Below, piece after piece: positions 28,084 to 36,414 of a stretch of 64,000 nucleotides of DNA. Under the pieces are notes generated by a model that was given only the letters and a program-made list of their open reading frames with translations, ran no database searches and had not been told where the DNA came from. Numbering within the stretch: the stretch's first letter is position 1; every line of letters begins with the position of its first letter. The translations under genes and the position numbers were made by a program. The DNA lies in NCBI GenBank assembly GCA_949297765.1, contig CASFTV010000010.1, positions 57,673-121,672 of the forward strand. The letters run 5' to 3'. The stretch comes from an uncultured bacterium. GTDB taxonomy: Bacteria > Verrucomicrobiota > Lentisphaeria > Victivallales > UBA1829.

Positions 28084-29160
28084 TTATTCGAAGCGGTCCC
28101 CCTGAACGGGGAACTGCGGATTCTGGCGTTTGATCTCCGCCGTGGTCCGGATGACCGCGAACGCCTCTTCCGGCTTGACCGGGAAGGGAACTCCGTCGCG
28201 GATGGCGTCATAGAGATATTTGTAGATCTCCGTCATTTTGTAGCCGTTGGAAGGAGCGACCGGGATGGTCTTTTCGATCCACGGCCACTTGTCGGCATCG
28301 CCGTATCCGCCGTCCCAGGGAGGATTCCCCGGACTGGAGTGCGTTTTCGGAAGCTCCATCGCTGGATCCAGATACCTCATGTGCAGATCCGTTTCATCGT
28401 GGCTGACCAGTGTGCCGCGCGTGCCGTAGATCGAATAGACATCGCCCGGAATCAGGATGCAGTTCGAAATTTCCAGATCGACGATCCGTCCGTTTTTCCC
28501 CCGGAAAATGACCTTGATGTGATCGTCCGCATCCCCTTTCGAAGAGACATGCTTCAAATCGCTCCAGACCGATTCCAGCGGCGATTCCAGCAGAAGCAGG
28601 GAGTGGTCGATCAGATGGGGTCCCCAGTTGTTGATCTGCCCGCCGCCGCAGGCAAGCAGAGTCTGCCAGTCTTCGCGGCTCTGATAGTTGTGGCGGCGCA
28701 GTTTGATCTCGAACACCTCGCCGAGAATGCCGCTGGCAATGATCTCCCGGATGTGGTTGAACGCCGCTTCAAATCGCCGGTTGTGGCGGAAGTAGAGTTT
28801 GCCCGGGTACTCTTTCACGGCCTGTTCCAGAAGCTGGAGTCCATCCGGCGCAAGCGCAAACGGTTTTTCCAGAAACACGGTTTTCCCCGCCTTCAACGCC
28901 TTCAGCGCCGCATCGACATGCTCCGTCGAACGGATCGCGATGGAAACAAGTTCCACGTTCGGATCGTTCAGAAGTTCCGTCCCGCAGGTGTAGCCGGCGC
29001 AGTGATAGCGGTCCACCAGATTCCGGACCCGGTCCGGGTCCGTGTCGCAGGCCGCGACGATCCGGAATCGGTCCGGATACTGGTCGATCTCCTGACAATG
29101 CATGTTGTGTCCTGCCCGTCCGATGCCCCACAATCCGACGTTGATGGGAGTCCTGTTCAT
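28084..29160 (-). CDS. Gfo/Idh/MocA-family oxidoreductase
   Basis: This 358-residue protein has an N-terminal Rossmann nucleotide-binding fold (NVGLWGIGRAGHNMH), the EKPFA motif (KAGKTVFLEKPFALAPDG) with the conserved lysine, and the alpha/beta C-terminal domain (RHNRRFEAAFNHIREII, NWGPHLIDHSLLLLESP). It probably oxidises or epimerises a sugar, inositol or derivative with NAD(P). It is transcribed away from the polyferredoxin gene. No dedicated sugar gene is next to it. Confidence 0.9.
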   Translation of the reverse strand: MNRTPINVGLWGIGRAGHNMHCQEIDQYPDRFRIVAACDTDPDRVRNLVDRYHCAGYTCGTELLNDPNVELVSIAIRSTEHVDAALKALKAGKTVFLEKPFALAPDGLQLLEQAVKEYPGKLYFRHNRRFEAAFNHIREIIASGILGEVFEIKLRRHNYQSREDWQTLLACGGGQINNWGPHLIDHSLLLLESPLESVWSDLKHVSSKGDADDHIKVIFRGKNGRIVDLEISNCILIPGDVYSIYGTRGTLVSHDETDLHMRYLDPAMELPKTHSSPGNPPWDGGYGDADKWPWIEKTIPVAPSNGYKMTEIYKYLYDAIRDGVPFPVKPEEAFAVIRTTAEIKRQNPQFPVQGDRFE

Positions 29161-29308
29161 TTTCTGCTCTATCCTCCAAGCATGGTTTGATGGTTTTTCC
29201 CGCTGTTTTGAGAATAATATAACCTCGTTATCCGGATTTTAAAACCCGTCGAAGTGTGCTTTTTTGCGTTTCCTCCGGAATTTTTGAGGAAAACTTCCGT
29301 TTCCCGGT

Positions 29309-29336
29309 TTGACTTCCCTGTCTTCCGGAGTATATC
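29309..29336 (+). promoter_or_regulatory. Promoter for the polyferredoxin gene
   Basis: TTGACT (29309-29314) and TATATC (29331-29336) are separated by 16 bases, 46 bases before the TTG start used. Confidence 0.5.
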
Positions 29337-29381
29337 TTACCGGAAAACAGAGAACACGGCGAGGTTGAAACGATAAAAAAT

Positions 29382-30692
29382 TTGAAGTGGAGAACGGTCC
29401 GGATTGCCGCGGCGGCTGTTTTTCTGATCGCGGCGGGAACGGCATTTTCCGGGATCGCGGGCGCCGGCGCAGGATTTCTGCATCTGCAGTTCGGTCCGGC
29501 TCTGCTGAGTCTGTGCGCGGCGTTTTCTCTGGGGGCGCTGGCATCCCTTCTCGGAATCGTTCTTGTGACATTTCTGTTCGGACGGCTGTACTGCGCGTTT
29601 TTCTGTCCGCTCGGCATCCTGCAGGATGCCGCCGCGTTCCTGTGCCGCAGGAAAAAGGCCAATCCGCGCAATCTTGCCGGGCTTCGCTACGCGGTCGCCG
29701 CGGTGGCCTGCGGAATGCTCGCAATGGGATGGAGCGCCGGATTCTATCTGCTGGATCCGTATTCAATAACCGGACGTTTCGCCGTGTCGTTTTCGCTCGG
29801 TTCGCTTGTGCCGTTTCTGGCGGTTCTCGGACTGGGGATCTGGCGGAGACGGTTTTTCTGCACAGCGCTCTGTCCGGTCGGAACCCTGCTCGGACTGATC
29901 GCAAAATACGGCGTTTTCCGCCTCCGGATTACCGGAGCGTGCGTCCGCTGCGGGAAATGCGTCGGCGAATGCCCGTCTGGGTGCATTGATCTGGAAAAAG
30001 GGACCATCGACAATGAACGGTGCGTCCGGTGCATGAACTGCGTTTCATCCTGTCCTCTGCACGGAATTCATCTGGTCCGGCCGGAACGGAAGAGCATTGC
30101 GTTCGACGCATCGCGCCGGGCGTTTCTGAAAAGCGGCGGAATGGTGCTTGCCGGTCTTGCCGGAGGAGTCGTCCTCGCCAAAGCGGGAATGGGAAAACTT
30201 GCCGCATTTGCCGGGCGTTTCCGGATCCTGCCGCCCGGAGCGGGAAATGCGGTCCGATTTGCCGCACGCTGTACCGGATGCCAGCTCTGCACGGCGAACT
30301 GCCCGGAGAAGATCATCCGTCCGGCGGAGTACGGGACGGGGCCGGTTTCGCTGGATCTTTCCCGCGGTGCGTGCAGATTCGACTGCAATCTCTGTTCCCG
30401 GGTCTGTCCGACCGGGGCAATCCGTCCCCTGAGCCTGAAGGAGAAACAGAAAACCCGGATCGCAGAGGTCCGTTTCCTGCCGAAGAACTGCATCGTTTTC
30501 CAGGAGGGGACTCCATGCGGGAAATGCGCAGGAGTCTGTCCGACAAAAGCCGTCACACTCCGCAGGACCGGAGCGCCCCGTCTGAAGGCGTCGCTCTGCA
30601 TCGGATGCGGGGCGTGTCAGGCGGTCTGTCCGGCGCCGCAGAAGGCAATGGTGATTCACGAGATCGGAGAACAGGTTCTTCTCGAATCCTGA
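29382..30692 (+). CDS. Membrane polyferredoxin (NapH/NosR-like) fused to a Tat-motif ferredoxin
   Basis: The first about 165 residues form around four membrane helices with paired CxxxCP motifs facing the cytoplasm (LYCAFFCPLG and FCTALCPVGT), as in NapH/RnfC-like electron carriers. Two 4Fe-4S motifs follow (CVRCGKCVGECPSGC, CVRCMNCVSSC). Then an internal SRRAFLK (residues 244-250) precedes a hydrophobic helix. After it come CTGCQLCTANC, CNLCSRVCP, CGKCAGVCP and CIGCGACQAVCP. It probably moves electrons between membrane and periplasmic partners. The start is uncertain: TTG 29382 is used, with GAGG about 17 bases upstream; no ATG is well placed. Confidence 0.82.
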   Translation: MKWRTVRIAAAAVFLIAAGTAFSGIAGAGAGFLHLQFGPALLSLCAAFSLGALASLLGIVLVTFLFGRLYCAFFCPLGILQDAAAFLCRRKKANPRNLAGLRYAVAAVACGMLAMGWSAGFYLLDPYSITGRFAVSFSLGSLVPFLAVLGLGIWRRRFFCTALCPVGTLLGLIAKYGVFRLRITGACVRCGKCVGECPSGCIDLEKGTIDNERCVRCMNCVSSCPLHGIHLVRPERKSIAFDASRRAFLKSGGMVLAGLAGGVVLAKAGMGKLAAFAGRFRILPPGAGNAVRFAARCTGCQLCTANCPEKIIRPAEYGTGPVSLDLSRGACRFDCNLCSRVCPTGAIRPLSLKEKQKTRIAEVRFLPKNCIVFQEGTPCGKCAGVCPTKAVTLRRTGAPRLKASLCIGCGACQAVCPAPQKAMVIHEIGEQVLLES

Positions 30693-30741
30693 AAACTTCG
30701 CGATTGTCCGGAAAATAATGAATAAAAAATTGGAATTTGAT

Positions 30742-30770
30742 TTGAAAAAATGAAAAACTGACTCTATTTT
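30742..30770 (+). promoter_or_regulatory. Promoter for the PilT-like operon
   Basis: TTGAAA (30742-30747) and TATTTT (30765-30770) are spaced by 17 bases, 41 bases before the first ATG. Confidence 0.5.
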
Positions 30771-30810
30771 TCTTTTTTGTAAGAGAGATTTTCAGGAAGG
30801 AGAACCCCGT

Positions 30811-32277
30811 ATGCAACTGGATGCTCAATGGTTTTTAAAAACTCTGGTCGACAATCAGCTTTTGTCGTATGACCGGGGAATGGCGATCAATAATTCGCTG
30901 GGCGGAGAACCCGATTTGATGACGTATGCCCAGGAGGTCCTCAATCAGCTCTGTGCCGGAATGTCTCAGGAAGAGGCGCAGAACTGGGTTTCCCAGCTGG
31001 AACAGGTCATCGTTTTTGCTCAGCAGCAGGCCGCCTCCGGAGCGGTTCCCGACTGGGGAAAATCCGAAATCGCCGGAGGAGCCGCGGTTTCAGAGGAAGA
31101 TTATCAGAACGGCGAGATCCCGAGCCTGCGGAACGTTTCCCAGATGACCGATGAACAGGTGGCCGCAACCATGCGCCAGCTTCTTCTCGCTCTGCGTGTC
31201 TACGGAGCGTCCGACCTTCATCTCTCCTCCAATGCGCCGATGTTCATCCGGAAAAATCTGGTTCTGGAGCGGATCGACCCCGAATGGATCATGCCGGATG
31301 AGGATGTCGTCCGGCTCAACATGGCGCTCCTGACGGAGGAACAGCGCGAACGGTTCCGGAAGGATCAGGATCTGAGTCTCGGACTCCAGATCGGCAAAGC
31401 CCGTTTCCGAACCGCGCTGATGTATCACAAGGACGGAATGTCCGGCGCGTACCGCCTGGTTCCGGACAAGATCATGACGCTGGAGGAACTCGGATTCCTG
31501 CCCGCCGACGCCAAAAACATCCGCCGTCTTCTGGACTACAACAACGGACTGATTCTCGTGACCGGTCCTCTCGGCTCGGGCAAGACCACGACTCTTGCGT
31601 CGATGGTCGAAGTGGCGAACAACTCCCGCCAGGACCATGTGATCACCGTCGAAGACCCGATCGAGATCGTGCAGACCTCGAAAGGATGCCAGATCACCCA
31701 GCGCGAAATCGGCTCCTGCACGAACAACTACCACGCGGCGCTGAAGGCCGCCCTGCGTGAAGACCCGGATATCATCGTCATCGGCGAAATGCACGACCTG
31801 GAGACCATCGAAAACGCGATCACCGCCTCTGAAACCGGACACCTCGTGATCGGAACGCTGCACACCTGCGACGCCGGCAATACCCTGAACCGCGTTCTGG
31901 ATGTGTTTCCGCCTTCGCAGCAGCCGCAGATCCGCGCAATGACCTCGGGAAGTCTGCGCGGCATCGTCTGTCAGCGTCTTCTTCCCGCGGCCAACGGCGG
32001 ACTCACCATCGCCTATGAACTGCTGATCAACACCATTGCAGTTGCAAACATCATCAGCGAGGGAAAAACCTATCAGCTTAAAGCCACCATGCAGATCGGC
32101 AGCAAAGCCGGCATGTGCACGCTTGATCAGAACCTGCTTGAGAAATACAAAGTCGGACACATCACCTATGAGACGGCGCTCGCCAATATGAAAGATACGT
32201 CCGTTATCGACCAGCTCAAGAAACTGGTCGCCGTCGAAGAAGCGAAAAAACTGGTTGCTGCACGGAAAAAGAAATAA
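30811..32277 (+). CDS. PilT/PilU-family type IV pilus retraction ATPase with N-terminal extension
   Basis: The 488-residue protein has an N-terminal extension of about 115 residues not usual for PilT, then the PilT N-domain (ASDLHLSSNAPMFIR), Walker A GPLGSGKTT at residue 252, the Asp box (VEDPIEIVQ), Walker B-like IIVIGEMHDLETIENAI and His box (HLVIGTLHTCDAGNTLNRVLDVFP). The C-terminal VANIISEGKTYQL replaces the AIRNLIRE motif of classical PilT. A second PilT gene follows after 15 bases. AAGGAG precedes the ATG. The pair probably disassembles type IV pilus-like filaments at the inner membrane; no other pilus gene is nearby. Confidence 0.9.
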   Translation: MQLDAQWFLKTLVDNQLLSYDRGMAINNSLGGEPDLMTYAQEVLNQLCAGMSQEEAQNWVSQLEQVIVFAQQQAASGAVPDWGKSEIAGGAAVSEEDYQNGEIPSLRNVSQMTDEQVAATMRQLLLALRVYGASDLHLSSNAPMFIRKNLVLERIDPEWIMPDEDVVRLNMALLTEEQRERFRKDQDLSLGLQIGKARFRTALMYHKDGMSGAYRLVPDKIMTLEELGFLPADAKNIRRLLDYNNGLILVTGPLGSGKTTTLASMVEVANNSRQDHVITVEDPIEIVQTSKGCQITQREIGSCTNNYHAALKAALREDPDIIVIGEMHDLETIENAITASETGHLVIGTLHTCDAGNTLNRVLDVFPPSQQPQIRAMTSGSLRGIVCQRLLPAANGGLTIAYELLINTIAVANIISEGKTYQLKATMQIGSKAGMCTLDQNLLEKYKVGHITYETALANMKDTSVIDQLKKLVAVEEAKKLVAARKKK

Positions 32278-32292
32278 AAAGGAATCTGAATC

Positions 32293-33348
32293 ATGCCCAT
32301 TATCGACAATTATCTCCGGGAAATGCTGAGCCTCAAAGGCTCCGACCTGCATCTTTCGATCAACTATCCCGCGAAATACCGCATCAGCGGAAATCTGAGG
32401 CCGGCGAACGAGGTAATCCTGACTCCCGAATTTATGGAGGAAATGCTCCGGGAGATCTGTCTGCCCGCCGAACGCTGGAATATGTTTCTGGAGCGGCACG
32501 ACCTGGACTTCGCTTACGAGATCCCCGGTCTCGCCCGCTTCCGCTGCAATTACATGTACAACTATTACGGACAGGCTGCCGTTCTCCGTCAGATTCCCAG
32601 CAAAATTCTGACCATTTCCGATCTCCATCTTCCGGAAATTCTGGTGGATATCTGTAAAATCAAGAGCGGACTGGTCCTCGTGACCGGACCGACCGGCTCC
32701 GGAAAATCCACCACGCTCGCCGCCATGATGGACTACATCAACGATACAATGAAACGGCACATCATTACCATTGAGGACCCGATCGAGTTCGTGCATCAGA
32801 ACAAGAACTGTACAATCGTTCATCGGGAGGTGGGAATCCACAGCCGGTCCTTCCCGATCGCACTTCGAGGCGCCATGCGTTCCGACCCCGATATCGTGCT
32901 GATCGGCGAGATGCGCGAAATGGAAACCATCCGTCTTGCCCTGACCTGCGCCGCGATGGGAATGCTTGTGTTTGCCACGCTGCATACCAACAACGCTCCG
33001 AAAACGATCGACCGTATCATCGACGCTTTCCCCGCAAATGAACAGGCCCAGATCCGGACAATGCTGGCGGAGTGTCTCCAGGCGGTTGTCTCGCAGCTGC
33101 TCTGCCGCAAAAAGGCGGGCGGACGAATTGCATGCCACGAGATCCTCCTCTGGACCGAAGGTCTCCCGAACACCATCCGGGAAGGACAGATCTCCAACAT
33201 TCGAACCATCATCGAGGCGAACAAAGGGATGGGAATGCGCAGCATGGACGGCGGCTTGAAGGAACTCTTCATGAACGACATCATCTCCGCCGAGGAGGCC
33301 TATATGAAAGCCAGCGATAAGAAACTCTTCGTGGATTACCTCCTCTGA
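32293..33348 (+). CDS. pilT: Type IV pilus twitching/retraction ATPase PilT
   Basis: This 351-residue protein is a canonical PilT size: SDLHLSINYPAKYRISG, Walker A GPTGSGKST at residue 132, Asp box IEDPIEFVHQNKNC, Walker B DPDIVLIGEMREMETIRLAL, His box LVFATLHTNNAPKTIDRIID, and NTIREGQISNI near the C-terminus, close to the AIRNLIRE motif. It is the second gene of a two-ATPase operon. It would power retraction of pilus-like filaments, possibly including the many pseudopilins of such genomes (inference). Confidence 0.92.
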   Translation: MPIIDNYLREMLSLKGSDLHLSINYPAKYRISGNLRPANEVILTPEFMEEMLREICLPAERWNMFLERHDLDFAYEIPGLARFRCNYMYNYYGQAAVLRQIPSKILTISDLHLPEILVDICKIKSGLVLVTGPTGSGKSTTLAAMMDYINDTMKRHIITIEDPIEFVHQNKNCTIVHREVGIHSRSFPIALRGAMRSDPDIVLIGEMREMETIRLALTCAAMGMLVFATLHTNNAPKTIDRIIDAFPANEQAQIRTMLAECLQAVVSQLLCRKKAGGRIACHEILLWTEGLPNTIREGQISNIRTIIEANKGMGMRSMDGGLKELFMNDIISAEEAYMKASDKKLFVDYLL

Positions 33349-33416
33349 CCCCTTGTTCCCCTCGAGAGCAGAAATCCCTTTTCCGGCGAAAAACTGTTTT
33401 TTTTGCAATTCGGAAC

Positions 33417-33444
33417 TTGCATTTTGCTCCGGAAACGCTATATT
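33417..33444 (+). promoter_or_regulatory. tRNA-Met promoter
   Basis: TTGCAT (33417-33422) and TATATT (33439-33444) are spaced by 16 bases, 19 bases before the tRNA 5' end. Confidence 0.55.
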
Positions 33445-33463
33445 AACCACCACAAACGACAAA

Positions 33464-33538
33464 GGCTGCTTAGCTCAGCGGTAGAGCACTGGAATCATAA
33501 TCCATTGGTCGCTGGTTCAATCCCGGCAGCAGCCACCA
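33464..33538 (+). tRNA. tRNA-Met (anticodon CAT)
   Basis: The cloverleaf folds cleanly: acceptor GGCTGCT/AGCAGCC, D-arm GCTC/GAGC with a short 7-base loop, anticodon stem closed by TGGA/TCCA with loop ATCATAA, and T-arm GCTGG/CCGGC with TTCAATC. CCA is encoded. The outermost anticodon-stem pair is a C/T mismatch. A CAT anticodon could also be the lysidine-modified tRNA-Ile2, but the acceptor and overall sequence look like elongator Met. Confidence 0.9.
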
Positions 33539-33550
33539 CTTTGAATTCCC

Positions 33551-33575
33551 GCCCTGCAGACTGCAGGGCTTTTTC
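33551..33575 (+). terminator. Intrinsic terminator after tRNA-Met
   Basis: Perfect nine-base arms GCCCTGCAG (33551-33559) and CTGCAGGGC (33561-33569) are followed at once by TTTTTT (33570-33575), twelve bases past the tRNA CCA end. Confidence 0.8.
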
Positions 33576-33586
33576 ATTCCCAAAGA

Positions 33587-33679
33587 ACGGGAAAAATGCG
33601 GAAACATTTTTCCCGGGTCAAGGGCCGCTGCCCTTGTCGCGGTCCAGCGGCGAAACGCTGGTCGTGCGGAGCACGAAAC
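33587..33679 (+). repeat. Structured intergenic repeat, copy 2 (four hairpins)
   Basis: This is the second copy of the element at 24521-24611. Hairpins: GGGAAAAATG/CATTTTTCCC (33589-33598/33605-33614), CAAGGGC/GCCCTTG (33619-33625/33630-33636), CCAGCG/CGCTGG (33644-33649/33656-33661, loop GCGAAA) and TCGTGC/GCACGA (33662-33667/33671-33676). The second stem differs from copy 1 by a paired A-T to G-C change, so the structure is kept. It lies between the tRNA terminator and the convergent glgP terminator. Confidence 0.78.
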
Positions 33680-33733
33680 AACCCCATGAATCCCCCTGCA
33701 CCTTCTTTTTTTCGCATCCCGGAAAAAAGAAAA

Positions 33734-33772
33734 AAGCGGCACAGAAAAATCAAATCATTCTCTGTGCCGCTT
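33734..33772 (-). terminator. Intrinsic terminator of glgP
   Basis: Twelve-base perfect arms AAGCGGCACAGA (33734-33745) and TCTGTGCCGCTT (33761-33772) enclose a 15-base loop. On the minus strand the stem is followed by a long T-rich run (TTTTTTCTTTTTTC), ending glgP transcripts. Confidence 0.8.
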
Positions 33773-33792
33773 AAAAAAATCAGAAAGAAAAG

Positions 33793-36279
33793 TTACTTTT
33801 TCTTCTTCCTTTTGATTTCCTCCGGAAAGTCATCCGACTCGGGGAGGGTGACGGGGACCGGCTGAAGATCCCAGATCTTCGTTGCATAGTCATGGATGGA
33901 ACGATCGCTGGAGAAGGTTCCCATGTTGGCGATGTTGCGGATGCAGCGCCGGGTCCACTCGGTCTGATCCTTGTAGAGCTGGGCCATTCTGCTCTGGGTC
34001 TGCGCGTAGGAGTCGAAGTCGGCGGCGACCATGTAATAATCATAGTTCATGGTGTCGATGAGGGGCTGGAAGACTCCGCGGTTGGCGGGCGAGAAGAAAT
34101 CGTCGCGGATCAGATCAAGCGCCCGCTTGAGATAGGGATTTGCCTCGATCGCCGCATGCGGATTGTATCCTTTCTTCCGGAGCGCGTTGACCTCTTCCAC
34201 ATTCATGCCGAAGATGAAGATGTTGTCCGCGCCGACCTGTTCGTAGATTTCCACGTTTGCGCCGTCCATGGTGCCGATGGTAAGGGCTCCGTTGAGGGCA
34301 AACTTCATGTTGCTTGTGCCGGATGCTTCGGTTCCGGCGAGGGAAATCTGCTCGGAAATGTCCGCCGCGGGGATGATCTTCTCCGCGAGGGAGACCCGGT
34401 AGTTCGGCAGGAAAACAACCTTCAGACGGTCGCCGATGGAGGAGTCCGCATTGATGACATCTCCCACCGCGTTGATCAGACGGATGATGAGTTTCGCCAT
34501 GTGGTATCCCGGCGCAGCCTTCGCACCGAAGAGAATCGTCCGCGGAACGAAATCCGCCTCCGGATTGTCCTTCAGCTGAAGATAGAGCGCAATCGCATGG
34601 AGAATGTTCAGGTACTGGCGCTTGTACTCGTGGAGACGCTTCACCTGAACGTCGAAGATGGAGTCGGGATTGACCTGCACTCCGCAGATTTCCCGGATGT
34701 GTTCCGCAAGACGGATCTTGTTTGCGTGCTTGGCTTCCGCCACCGCGCGGATCGTGGCGGGATCATCGGCGTAGCGTTCGAACTTCTTCAGTTCGGTGAG
34801 ATCCCTGCACCAGTCCGATCCGATGCGTTCCGTAATCACCGCGGAAAGATCCGGATTGGCCTTGCGCAGCCAGCGGCGCGGCGTGATGCCGTTGGTCACA
34901 TTGACAAATTTTCCGGGATAGAATTCGTTGAAATCCCGGAACAGGCCGTTTTTCAGAAGCTCGGTATGAAGCGCCGCCACGCCGTTCACCTTGTGGCTGG
35001 CAACGACGCACATGTACGCCATGCGCGCCATCTTGACGGGATGCTCTTCGATGATCGACATCCGCGAAAGGCGGTCGTTGTCGCCGATGTAGCGCGTGGA
35101 AACCTCGCGCAGGAAGCGGAAATTGAGTTCATAAATGATTTCCAGATGGCGCGGGAGCAGTTTGCCGAGCAGATCGGTCGGCCATTTTTCAAGCGCTTCG
35201 CTCATCAGCGTGTGATTGGTATAGTTGAAGGTCTTTGTGCAGATCGCCCACGCATCCTCCCAGAGGAAGTTCTCCTCGTCGACAAGGATGCGCATGAGTT
35301 CCGGTATCGCGAGCGCCGGATGCGTGTCGTTGAGCTGAATGACCGCATATTTCGGAAAATCACGCAGGTCGCCTCCGATCATTTTGATCCGCCCGATGAT
35401 GTCCTGAAGCGTTGCGCTGACCAGGAAATACTGCTGTTTCAGACGCAGCTCCTTGCCTTCGTAGTTGTTGTCGTTCGGGTACAGCACCTTGGAGATATTC
35501 GCGGAAAGCGCCGCTTCCAGATTCGCATTGATATAGTCGCCCTGATTGAATTTCGAGAGGTCGAATCCCGAAACCGCCTGCGATGCCCAGAGGCGCAGCG
35601 TATTGACCGTATTGTTCCCATAACCCGGAATCGGCGTGTCATAGGGCATCGCAAGAACCTGATGCGAATTGACCCAGCGGCGGCGCAGCTTGTTGACTCC
35701 CGCATCCTGAAACGCTTCAACGTGTCCGCCGAATTTGACGATCCGCGCCAGTTCCGGACGGCGCACCTCCCACGGATTGCCGTTGCTGAGCCAGTTGTCC
35801 GGCTCTTCGATCTGGCAGTCGTCCACGATCAGCTGTTTGAAAATTCCGAAGTCGTAGCGGATGCCGTACCCGTATGCGGGCAGCTCCAGCGTTGCCATGG
35901 AGTCAAGAAAACATGCCGCAAGACGCCCGAGACCGCCGTTGCCGAGTCCTGCGTCCACCTCCTGTTCGCGGAGTTCCTCAATGTCAAACCCGAGTTCCTT
36001 CATCGCCTCCTTGGCGGCATCATAAACCCCGAGGTTGATCATCGCGTTGCCGATGGTCCGGCCGATCAGAAATTCCAGCGAGATGTAGCAGACCGTTTTC
36101 GATTTATCCTTCTCGTACACATCCTTGGTCGCAAGCCATTTTTCGACCATCAGGTCGCGAATGGAAAGCGCCAGTGCCTGATAGCGGTCCAGATCGCTGG
36201 CCTTGTCGGGCCGTTTCGCCAGGGAGCGTGTCAGGTGGCGTTTGAATGATTCCTTGATCATTTCTTTCATGTCGGGCAT
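33793..36279 (-). CDS. glgP: Glycogen/starch phosphorylase
   Basis: This 828-residue enzyme, the normal length, releases glucose-1-phosphate from glycogen or maltodextrin. Diagnostic stretches are GNGGLGRLAACFLDSMATLELPAYGYGIRY, VNVTNGITPRRWLRKANPDL, VKRLHEYKRQYLNILHAI and the PLP-lysine region EASGTSNMKFALNGALTIGTMDGANVE. ATG 36279 (MPDMKEMIKESF) is used: AAGGAATTC precedes it, and the longer frame adds 32 residues with no homology. It appears to be a single-gene unit with its own terminator. Confidence 0.95.
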   Translation of the reverse strand: MPDMKEMIKESFKRHLTRSLAKRPDKASDLDRYQALALSIRDLMVEKWLATKDVYEKDKSKTVCYISLEFLIGRTIGNAMINLGVYDAAKEAMKELGFDIEELREQEVDAGLGNGGLGRLAACFLDSMATLELPAYGYGIRYDFGIFKQLIVDDCQIEEPDNWLSNGNPWEVRRPELARIVKFGGHVEAFQDAGVNKLRRRWVNSHQVLAMPYDTPIPGYGNNTVNTLRLWASQAVSGFDLSKFNQGDYINANLEAALSANISKVLYPNDNNYEGKELRLKQQYFLVSATLQDIIGRIKMIGGDLRDFPKYAVIQLNDTHPALAIPELMRILVDEENFLWEDAWAICTKTFNYTNHTLMSEALEKWPTDLLGKLLPRHLEIIYELNFRFLREVSTRYIGDNDRLSRMSIIEEHPVKMARMAYMCVVASHKVNGVAALHTELLKNGLFRDFNEFYPGKFVNVTNGITPRRWLRKANPDLSAVITERIGSDWCRDLTELKKFERYADDPATIRAVAEAKHANKIRLAEHIREICGVQVNPDSIFDVQVKRLHEYKRQYLNILHAIALYLQLKDNPEADFVPRTILFGAKAAPGYHMAKLIIRLINAVGDVINADSSIGDRLKVVFLPNYRVSLAEKIIPAADISEQISLAGTEASGTSNMKFALNGALTIGTMDGANVEIYEQVGADNIFIFGMNVEEVNALRKKGYNPHAAIEANPYLKRALDLIRDDFFSPANRGVFQPLIDTMNYDYYMVAADFDSYAQTQSRMAQLYKDQTEWTRRCIRNIANMGTFSSDRSIHDYATKIWDLQPVPVTLPESDDFPEEIKRKKKK

Positions 36280-36414
36280 GATGAGAATTCCTTCCGTTGA
36301 TGACGTTTGTGCGGCGTCCTGAGTACCACATCCGCATTCCGGAAATATACACCGTTTTCCCGTTTTTACAAGCACCCCTTCCGTCGGAAGGCGATCTGCC
36401 GGAAGTCCCTCCGG

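Noticed and set aside
33464..33538. tRNA-Ile2 (lysidine-type CAT)
   Set aside because: The acceptor stem and body look like elongator Met rather than the usual Ile2 pattern. I cannot exclude it fully from sequence alone.
33892..36249. 785-codon frame opposite glgP
   Set aside because: glgP is unmistakable, including the PLP-lysine region. The antisense frame is compositionally biased and unrecognised.
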